Shown in pieces: positions 56,905 through 64,000 of a DNA stretch of 64,000 nucleotides. Every line of letters starts with the position of its first letter. Within the stretch, counting starts at the first letter, position 1. The notes beneath the pieces were generated by a model that made no database searches, was not told where the DNA came from, and saw only the letters and a list, made by a program, of their open reading frames with translations. The position numbers and the translations under genes are program-made. Origin of the DNA: Synaphobranchus kaupii (taxonomy: Eukaryota; Chordata; Actinopteri; Anguilliformes; Synaphobranchidae); assembly GCA_029718625.1 (NCBI GenBank), contig CM056389.1, positions 21,795,381 through 21,859,380 of the forward strand, in the 5' to 3' direction.

Positions 56905-57085
56905 CACAGGTGTAAAACTCCAGTCCTGCAGGGACGCAGCGTCTGCTGGTTTTCCGACTGTTCTCTCGACACCAGCGGTTCATTTATGTCGGCTACAGAA
57001 CCCACAGACCTTGTTCTCCAGGCCTTAACTGGCAGATGATTGAAAGTAAACCACAAAAACCCGCAGACACGTTGGCCCCCCTGAT
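56905..57085. mobile_element. Palindromic fish MITE
   Basis: GGTGTAAAACTCCAGTCCTG and GCAGCGTCTGCTGGTTTTCC on the left pair with AAAACCCGCAGACACGTTGG on the right; the far end has decayed. This is a common teleost MITE. It lies downstream of COA4. Confidence 0.6.
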
Positions 57086-57146
57086 CAATGGTGCCAAAAT
57101 ATGCATGACACTGTCAGATCTGTGCAAGCCCTCACAAAGAGAGAAT

Positions 57147-57197
57147 TTTTCAGGATGAAATCCCTCCAATACATTAAAACAGAAGACGAAAGAACAG
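57147..57197 (+). repeat. 45-50 base repeat, left of COA4
   Basis: TTTTTCAGGATGAAATCCCT, CCAATACATTAAAACAGAAG, ACGAAAGAAC; a near copy is at 58308-58358 in the same direction. The two flank COA4. The unit looks like an acceptor plus short frame (MKFLRYIKTED-type) but is too short to call a gene. Confidence 0.6.
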
Positions 57198-57257
57198 GGG
57201 ACCAAAAAAAACAAAAAAACATCATTCTTCAAAACTGATTCTGTAGATCGCCGTTTA

Positions 57258-57398
57258 TCAAATCACGGTCCTTCGAGGGCCAAGAACTGCTGGTTTCCCG
57301 CACTCCCTTTTACCTGGGAGTCAGGCTGGCCAATCAGAAGCACTAATTCTTCTAGTTAGTTACCTGGGAGAAAGAGAAAACCAGGGCCGGATTTGGAT
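57258..57398. mobile_element. Palindromic fish MITE
   Basis: Left ATCACGGTCCTTCGAGGGCC and CTGCTGGTTTCC pair with AAAACCAGGGCCGGATTTGG on the right, around TACCTGGGAG copies (57312 and 57361). Partly decayed. Just downstream of COA4 on the minus strand. Confidence 0.55.
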
Positions 57399-57502
57399 TC
57401 GAGCGAGGTCCAGATGGTGGAGCCATCATTGAAAAATCAAGCATTCGACGGTTTTCTTGTTTTGATTCCAGGTGCGCAGTTGAAGACTCGGCGTCAGGCC
57501 TA

Positions 57503-57745
57503 CTAATCGGCCTGTGCTGCCCGGTGCTGCGTGTGCTGCTCCTTCCTGCTGTTCTGGAACGCCAGCATGCACTCCTTGAAGTTCTGGACCTGCGGCTGGC
57601 ACTTCCGCCAGTCCTGGTGTTCCGCCATGCACTCCTGCACGGCGTAATGCAGCTTGGCGCATCCCGTCCGGGAGATCATCTGGTCGACCGGGTCCTCCTC
57701 ATCCTCACTCCTGGCTCGAATGTGCGGCGTGGGATAGGACGCCAT
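57503..57745 (-). CDS. coa4: Cytochrome c oxidase assembly factor 4 (COA4/CHCHD8)
   Basis: An 80-residue twin-CX9C protein of the mitochondrial intermembrane space, needed for assembly of respiratory complex IV. The sequence shows an acidic DEEDPVDQMISRTG stretch, then two CX9C motifs: C-AKLHYAVQE-C and, after MAEHQDWRK, C-QPQVQNFKE-C. These form the disulfide-linked helical hairpin (CHCH fold) imported by the MIA40 route. A fifth family feature, the QECMAEHQDWRKCQPQVQ.FK core, agrees closely with the vertebrate family; length is normal. The start MASYPTPH is chosen because a splice acceptor (TTTCAG) ends 16 bases upstream; the open frame beyond it is intronic. The coding sequence is in one exon. 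The minus-strand 3' side holds MITEs. Confidence 0.93.
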   Translation of the reverse strand: MASYPTPHIRARSEDEEDPVDQMISRTGCAKLHYAVQECMAEHQDWRKCQPQVQNFKECMLAFQNSRKEQHTQHRAAQAD

Positions 57746-57761
57746 TACGGCTCTACTTACT

Positions 57762-57781
57762 CTGAAATTGAACAAAAACAA
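57762..57781 (-). promoter_or_regulatory. coa4: 3' splice acceptor before COA4 coding exon
   Basis: On the minus strand TTTGTTTTTGTTCAATTTCAG precedes AGTAAGTAGAGCCGTA and the ATG. It implies a 5' non-coding exon further right, which I could not place. Confidence 0.6.
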
Positions 57782-57989
57782 ATGACTCATTGGCTCGGTC
57801 AAACTTATAGTTGAATTCAAATGTGTATTTTTAAACAAATATATTTTGGGGCTTTTCAGCATGCTTTGGACAGCACGATGTAGAGAGAAAGGAAGAATGG
57901 GAGCGAGAGAGAGGGCGAGACATGCGGCAAAGTTCGCATTGGCGGAATTTGAACCGCCAACATATGAGCATATGGACATTGTGATATGT

Positions 57990-59974
57990 ATATTAACACT
58001 ATTTAAAAATTTTCAAACATACAATGCAATTACATTGGCCAATTCCGTCTCTAAGATGAATGAGCATGACACCCACTACCACAGATTGTCCTGAGAAGAG
58101 CTTTAGGAGTAAGAAAGGAATAAGTTTAAGATTAGCTTCCCTGAAGCATTAAATATAGGAATCATATAATATTGATTTAATATAGTTCTCAATATCCAAT
58201 TTGCACCAACATCTTCCATGATAATGTTTCAGACATGAGAAATACATCTAAAATGTGAAAATACACCCAAGGAGCTCCCAAACCTACAATCTGACTACAC
58301 TCTTATTTTCAGGATGAAATTCCTCCGATACATTAAAACGGAAGACAAAAGAACTGGCACTCTTATAGGCAGCATAGAACGCAAATTCTCTTTGTGGAAC
58401 AACACATGAGAAGCTGTGGCTTGGATTATTGTTTCTTCATGTTATTATTTTGTTTTATCCCATTTTATTATTATTTTTTTGTGTTTTTATTAATTTTATA
58501 TTGTTTTTTCCCCCAAAATTTTTTCTTTTTTGTTTTATTCCCTGTTACATTGTCTTTTATTTCATTGTGTTTTTTTTTGCATTTTGTTTTATCCTATTTT
58601 ATTATATCATTGTTTATTAGTGTTTATTGTGTTTATTTGATGTTATACTGTTTTATCCAATATTTTCCTGTTTAAACTGTTTATTATTATTATTATTTTC
58701 CTAGTGTGAATCACTTTGTGCTGCTACTTGTTGTATGAAAGGTGCTATATAAATAAAGTTTATTATTATTATTCATAATATATTTATAAATATGGACCGT
58801 GAAAATTGTGACGGTTCAATCCCCATGAAGTTTAGTGTTTGAAGTTTGCAGATCACACAGTACTACCACATTTTGACCACAAGATGGTGCCATTTCACTA
58901 TCCGTTATTCAGTATTGATTGAAATTCCAACCAGAACCATCAGAAACATTTTTTTATTCTGTATACTTTTCCTGTTATTCATTTGGCAGAAAACATTTAA
59001 TGTTTTGATGTTTATGCATTTGAACATGTTGACTGCTCTTCTGTGTAATTAACTGTTTTGTATTTTGAAACGGTTTTGTTTACTGCACAAGATAGTTTTA
59101 TAATATGTTACATTGTCCCGTTGATCACCTATGATTCTTCACTCGCATTTTTAATACGCAACTGTATACGTTTTAGTTGTAGATGTTATTTAGGCTATGT
59201 CATGCACACAAAGCACTCTATAGTACAATCTCAGTAATGTATACATTGCACTGTTGGTCTTAAACCTATTTAAAATCTTTCAAATACAGTGCAATTACAT
59301 TGCATTTTTAAACAAAATACTTAATATTTGTCCGCTCTTGGGCCATATCTAGTGGCAGGGCCGCTGAAAGCCTTCCCATTCCCCAAATCGCTTTATGTGC
59401 TGGCCTTATTCTTATATTTTAGTATACGTTTGACATGGCAGAAGTATACTGAAGGCCGGATCAAAACTACCAAATGTTATGGCTTATTCACCTGGCACAA
59501 GCCTTTCTGGCTTTCAAATACGTCAAATGGCACGCTACCTTCTACTTACCTTGTTCAGATAAAGTTGTAGTCCCAGCTCTTGTGCATGTAGAATTTAGCT
59601 AATTAGCACACTTAGCATACACATTTTGCAGTTTCAGCTAAACGTACAACATTCAATTGTCAGTCTTTTTTTATTGTTTTTCGCAAGCGACATGAACATA
59701 CGCAAATTCGGTACTTTTCAGTAGGTTTGAGTTCATACATTAGCGGAGTTTTCGTTATGGTGAATGCCCTCCAACACGGGGACACATTTACGGAACGGAC
59801 AAGGAAGTGTGCTACATGAAAACACGTCCTTCTTTCCTGTTCTTCAAAGGGGAGGTGGTGCCACGAGATGGTGTTCTCCCGGAAAACGGCGTGACAATGT
59901 TTGCCTGCAATATATGTTTTAGAACACATGAGGGCAGTATTATCAAGCTTAACCAAAGATCTTTGAAATTTTCA
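57990..59974. other. No further gene seen; LINE-type tail at 58700-58775
   Basis: Holds the second 45-base repeat (58308-58358), a T-rich stretch (58440-58680) and AAAGGTGCTATATAAATAAA (58739-58758), the usual tail of a fish retroposon, between ATT runs. The missing COA4 first exon may lie here. No other family motif is seen. Confidence 0.45.
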
Positions 59975-60218
59975 GGGCCCCATTTCCCAAAAGGATATGA
60001 CAGTAAAGATCATCTTGGGCTATTTAGTTTTTTATATTACTTCCATTGTTTGTTTGTTTTTATCTTTTTTTTTTGTTTGTTTTTCTCCCTCTATTTTTGT
60101 TATTTTTTTTATATAATGTCTGTAAATTTTAATAATTATAATCATAAAATTAATAAAGCACAAACACAAAACACTCTATGATGATCTTAACTCTAAGATG
60201 CTTTTGGGAAAGGGTCCC
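59975..60218. mobile_element. Small MITE with TTTCCCAAAAG ends
   Basis: GGGCCCCATTTCCCAAAAGG at 59975 pairs with CTTTTGGGAAAGGGTCCC ending at 60218, with GATCATCTT/GATGATCTTAA further in. The ends resemble those of the fold-back family of 4767. The interior is T-rich. Confidence 0.65.
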
Positions 60219-60863
60219 AGATTGCTTAGTCTGCTGTATCAGAATGCTATTTTTTCAAATTATGACAATAAATTAAATGATAATTAATATCTATACTTTC
60301 AATGAGTTGGCATATATTTTTGTCCAAAGATCTTTTATTGAGTACACTGATTTTATCTGTGTGTCAGAGAGGTTAACTCATAATATTTAAGTACTTTGGA
60401 GTTTTTAAAGGACTGTGTGTCGCTTACAACAAGAAGGTGTGGTGTGCGTCAGCATCTATACAGCCATAATGGGTCAGTATCCATACAGCCTTACTTGACA
60501 TGGCTTTAAGTGAACTGATCTTTAACTTTATACTGACTGTTAGTGAACCTACATTTTTGTTGTACCAATGTAGTCATAGTCATAAGATTTTATAAACGTG
60601 GCACTTGTGAAGTTTCCCAGTACTTAAGTTTTTCTTTTAATGAAAAAAAAGTCGATAGTGCATAGTGCATTTATTAGCATATGGCTAATAAAATTGCAAC
60701 CGCTTGGCAACACCAATAGGTGGGTCTTCTTCCCATGAGAACTACCAAATTATATGAAGGAAGCAATATTCGGTTTTGAATGGGAATCATTGTGTTTTTT
60801 TCTCAACCTTGTCACTGGAATGTTGGTTTCCTAAAGTAGTCTTTTATTAAATTAATTATTCTA
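60219..60863. other. No gene seen
   Basis: Unassigned AT-rich spacer between two MITEs. Confidence 0.35.
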
Positions 60864-61132
60864 GTCCAGGGGTGCACAAAAAGGGACAATCTGTTTCAGG
60901 GTTTTGTGCCAACTTCTGCTCGTAATTATTTAATTAGCTCAGTCATATCTTGATCTGACATATGCATAAGCAGCAGATCGCAAGTATATCCTACAGATTT
61001 TATTGTGATTTAGTACAGGAGTGAATCAACATAGTTTATAGAGCTTTCAGAAAACTAAAATTGAGGTAATTGGTTGGAACAAAAACCAGGACAAAGACTT
61101 GCCCTCCAGGACCGGAGTTGTGCAGCCCTGGG
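60864..61132. mobile_element. Palindromic fish MITE
   Basis: GTCCAGGGGTGCACAA at the left and TTGTGCAGCCCTGG at the right are inverted; AATTATTTAATTAGCTCAG and GAGGTAATTGGTTGGAAC lie inside. A common teleost repeat. Confidence 0.65.
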
Positions 61133-62190
61133 CCATGACCGAATATAATCCCTGTTCCCAGCCCCCTTTCCCCTGTCCCCTGTCCCCTGTCCACTCAGAC
61201 CCCTGTTTACTATGTGCCCTGTCCCTTCACTTTGCAAGCAGTGTGTGAAATAAATCCTGCAAAACTCTTTCCAAACTAGGGAGGAAGTAGTTTGTAATAT
61301 TTTTTTTTTTTATTAATCCTTTTTTTTATTGAGAGTATCAATCAGTTTACATATAACAATGGTTACAAAGTGTAGATTATGAATGAAGCTAGAATTAACT
61401 AAAATAAAAAGAGTAGTTCCTCTGTGGTTGAGTGTGCCCCTGAATCCCCTCAACAAAACCCCAGAAAAAAGGATTTCATCCTGGTATTTTAAGTGCCCCC
61501 ATTTGTGATAAAAGTCACCCGCTCAAGCTTTTTTACCAAGATGACTCAAATATGTGAGAATGTTGTTACGTAGGTGAAATCTTCTCTAAATGTAGTGTAC
61601 TTAAAATCCCTGGATGATATACTTATTTCAGGGGTTTCGCTGAGTATATTCATCATGTGAGTATACTTTTCAGAAGTAAACAAATATTTTGGTCCCATAA
61701 ATATGATGTGCAGCTTCACTTAAAAAAGGAGGTGCATCTTCGCTGACATTTTCCTTAAACAATAACAACTACACGACGCATGCTAAACAGTATACAGTAA
61801 ACAGTACACAGTCTGCTCATACACAGGACACAGTAGATAGGGCTCTGATTCTAGTTGTGTCTCAATCCTCTTTGACTAATTTGGCCCAATTGTGCACGTA
61901 GGCATCCTGTTGCTGCAATGTACGCCAGCAGGTCAGGAGACTGCAGACTTTCATGGCTATTATCCAGAATGGATGCACAAAGCTGCTGTTTCCTTTCACT
62001 TTGAGGTCCACTGAATGAACTGTACATTATGCTGAATGACTGTGAAGATGTGTGGTTTTTGGAATGTTTTTTTTAATTTTATTTTTTTATTCTCAGTCAG
62101 TGTTCTAGAACCCCAGCGCTTTCAATTACCAGTAGTGATTGTTACATGAGCATTGGAATGTTCAGTTAAGAACATTCTAATGACATATTT
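61133..62190. other. No gene seen
   Basis: Contains three CCCCTGTCC repeats (61170-61190) and T-runs. No supported gene. Confidence 0.35.
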
Positions 62191-62191
62191 G

Positions 62192-62384
62192 CAGAGGTGG
62201 AAATCCAGGGGACATAAAGTAAAAGTCCTGCCATGTATTTATTCCACCCATAGACTCAGCCAGCTGATTTCACTAATTAGTTCTACCTCCTACCTGAAGA
62301 ATTATGTTAATTAGCTAATCCAGGTGATTGGAGCAAAATACTGGGGAGGAATTTTACTTTATGTCCCCTGGATTTCCACCTCTG
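62192..62384. mobile_element. hAT-type MITE (193 bp) with near-perfect 8-bp target duplication
   Basis: The ends CAGAGGTGGAAATCCAGGGG and CCCCTGGATTTCCACCTCTG are perfectly inverted. The flanks are CATATTTG and CATATTTT (7 of 8). The interior (AGTCCTGCCATG, TTTCACTAATTAGTTCTACC) matches the MITE in fold-back copy A (5298-5483). Confidence 0.85.
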
Positions 62385-63064
62385 CATATTTTTGATGTCA
62401 CTTACACCTTAAGGGTTAATGCACTGGGGGCGTACAGTCAGGGCATACATGTAGGCACCCCCCACCTTGTGAAAATCCAGGAAAAATAAAACGATTAAAA
62501 TGCAGTATTTTTAGTGAAATTATCGAGAGGCGTCTGACTGCGGGCTACAGGAGGGCGGGGCTCGATGTCAAGGCCAACCTTTAGACATCCTACGCCCTAT
62601 AGTCCAATGGAGAGATTTGAAAGGTAGAATTATTTCTTACCAATTGCAGGCGTCGACGGATGTCAGACCCCACCCGTTGACATCCAACCTTGCTCCGCCC
62701 GCATCCTGCAGTCAGATATACGTACTTGACGTTATTAGGGCTACTTTGAGCCCTAGAGCATATTTTGTGAAGCAGACGTGCGCTCGCGTGCACATTGCTT
62801 TACACTCCCACAGAGGTGCGCAGTTCCCTCTCCAGTGACCAGTGAGCCGTCCAATTACCACTAACAACACACTTCAAAGTAAGTGGCACAAGGCTAAGTA
62901 ACCTAGCAATTTTTCCCCCACGTTTTCAAAGACCTTTTGAACACTTTTCGTGACTTCTTTTTGACTTTGTAGTTTTAACAGATTTTTAAAAAAGATTTGC
63001 AAGGGCTGTGGGAACCCTGTATAATGTCCAAAGGCAATGCTTACCATTGCAAGTGGACAAGTTT
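62385..63064. other. No gene seen; imperfect inverted GC-rich block
   Basis: 62533-62580 (CTGACTGCGGGCTACAGGAG ...) is roughly inverted relative to 62660-62717 (... CGCATCCTGCAGTCAG). A decayed palindromic repeat is likely. Confidence 0.35.
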
Positions 63065-63320
63065 AATTGAAGACCCGGGTGCTAAAAGTACTGAAGTCAC
63101 ATTTTTAGACAATTCAAGTTGAGCATAGAAACATGTTTTATTTGTTTAGCTAAGTCCACCCTATAAATATTGTTAACAGAAAAGGTGCCTTAGTCTCTTT
63201 TCTCCACTATGGAAACAACAGGTTATGGCTGATTTCATGGATCAATTATATTTTCGGATTTGATTTTCTCAAAATAGACATTTTGTGACTTCAGTACTTT
63301 TAGCACCAGGGTCTTCAATT
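63065..63320. mobile_element. MITE (256 bp) with about 38-bp inverted ends
   Basis: AATTGAAGACCCGGGTGCTA, AAAGTACTGAAGTCAC at the left is matched in reverse by GTGACTTCAGTACTTTTAGC, ACCAGGGTCTTCAATT at the right with one mismatch. No coding capacity. The AATT ends may be the target duplication. Confidence 0.8.
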
Positions 63321-63580
63321 CCTGATTATGGGACGCATTATTGCACAAAGGAATTATGCTTCAGCTGTACAATACCACCTCGGAGGTATTTAAAAAGCTG
63401 ACATTTTGTAATCTGTAAACTGTTTGAAATGAACAATAGTCTGGAGCAATGCACTACATATTACAATAAATAAAAACATGAACATAAACCTTAACAAATA
63501 CAGGCACTGTGCAATGGGCGCTATTTGAACTATGTTTTATGAATGCTATTTATGAGTTGATGGTCGGCATTGATGGTCGG

Positions 63581-63795
63581 CAGTGTAGTATAATGGTTAA
63601 GGAACTGGCCTTTTAACCGAAAGGTTGCAGGTTTGATTCCCAGGTAGGACACTGCCGTTGTACCCTTGAGCAAGGTACTTAACCTGAATCACTCCAGTAT
63701 ATATCCAGCTGTATAAATGGATAAATGTAATAAGAAGTTGTATAAGTCGCTCTGGATAAGAGCGTCTGCTAAATGCCCGTAATGTAATGTAATAT
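63581..63795 (+). repeat. tRNA-derived SINE, near full length
   Basis: An A-box-like TAGTATAATGGTTAAGGAAC and B-box-like GGTTGCAGGTTTGATTCC form the tRNA-related head. The body ACACTGCCGTTGTACCCTTG, AGCAAGGTACTTAACC follows, and the tail TAAGTCGCTCTGGATAAGAG, CGTCTGCTAAATGCC is shared with fish LINEs. It ends in GTAATGTAATGTAATA. Remnants of the same family are at 6915, 12283, 26200, 37730 and 53014. Confidence 0.85.
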
Positions 63796-64000
63796 GAAAA
63801 GACTCCCTGAAGCATTCGTGGGAAGTGTTGCCAGGTGGGTGATAAATTCCTCAAATTTAGTGGATTTTGAAAAATTACATTATAAAAATTACAAATCTGT
63901 AGGATACACTTGCGGTCTGCGGCTGTGGCTGGTGCTTATGCAAATGTTGCTTCAATGTCATTTTAACGGCGTAATATAAGTGCATCTACATAGGCGTGTG

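Noticed and set aside
57746..57979. N-terminal extension of COA4 (78 more residues)
   Set aside because: It runs through a splice acceptor into intron-like sequence and has no similarity to the family, whose normal length is about 80-90.
59807..60181. 124-residue plus-strand frame
   Set aside because: Half of it is the T-rich interior of a MITE (Phe-rich run). No motif is recognised.
63581..63660. Possible tRNA gene
   Set aside because: A-box and B-box are present, but the body and tail are those of a SINE and no cloverleaf with a clean anticodon arm is evident.

Overview
The window looks like a stretch of teleost fish chromosome. No bacterial, viral or organellar genome organisation is visible. 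The evidence is a family of teleost-type olfactory receptors, a vertebrate COA4 gene, Tc1-like DD34E transposons including a Sleeping Beauty-type copy, a BEL/Pao retrotransposon, fish-type LINE and SINE tails, and palindromic MITEs known from many fish genomes. I cannot name the species.

Host genes are few. There is one intact olfactory receptor (20076-21059, +) and two broken paralogues (26671-27669 and 38742-39801, +). All three sit in related segments that share upstream sequence (11755-15135, 24241-26420, 37190-38520), a splice acceptor just before the coding exon and, for the first two, the 3' flank; this is a tandemly duplicated cluster. Near the right end lies one conserved housekeeping gene, COA4 (57503-57745, -), a twin-CX9C mitochondrial assembly factor with its coding sequence in one exon. 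Nearly everything else is mobile DNA.

Layout: 278-764, an inverted segment copy; 1665-3660, a decayed LINE (-); 3940-4765, a Ty3/gypsy integrase remnant (-); 4767-5549, a fold-back repeat with a hAT-type MITE inside; 6347-11425, a duplicated segment now split by a LINE (6995-9363) and a Tc1 element (9400-11037); 11755-15135, receptor-unit flank with a 1.86-kb solo LTR; 16201-19960, a TIR element, a minus-strand LTR and a large hairpin of two fold-back copies; 20016-28010, receptors 1 and 2; 28170-30614, a small LTR element with proline-rich tandem repeats; 34303-37163, Tc1 and TIR remnants; 37190-40240, receptor 3 and a Harbinger fragment; 40476-51523, a four-layer nest; 51904-52215, a solo LTR; 52450-55402, second copies of the left-hand duplicated segments plus LINE and Tc1 remnants; 56177-64000, a CA microsatellite, COA4, several MITEs and a tRNA-derived SINE.

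The most striking structure is the nest at 40476-51523. A Tc1 element is split by an LTR, which is itself split by a complete BEL/Pao element (41204-49147) and by a hAT-like element (49379-49942). Target-site duplications can be read at the three inner layers (one with a mismatch). The BEL element has LTRs that look identical and one unbroken 1979-codon gag-pol frame, so it is young and could be active. I found no convincing undescribed biological system; the interest lies in the insertion chronology, the paralogous empty site and the receptor cluster. All comparisons were made by eye and no database was searched.
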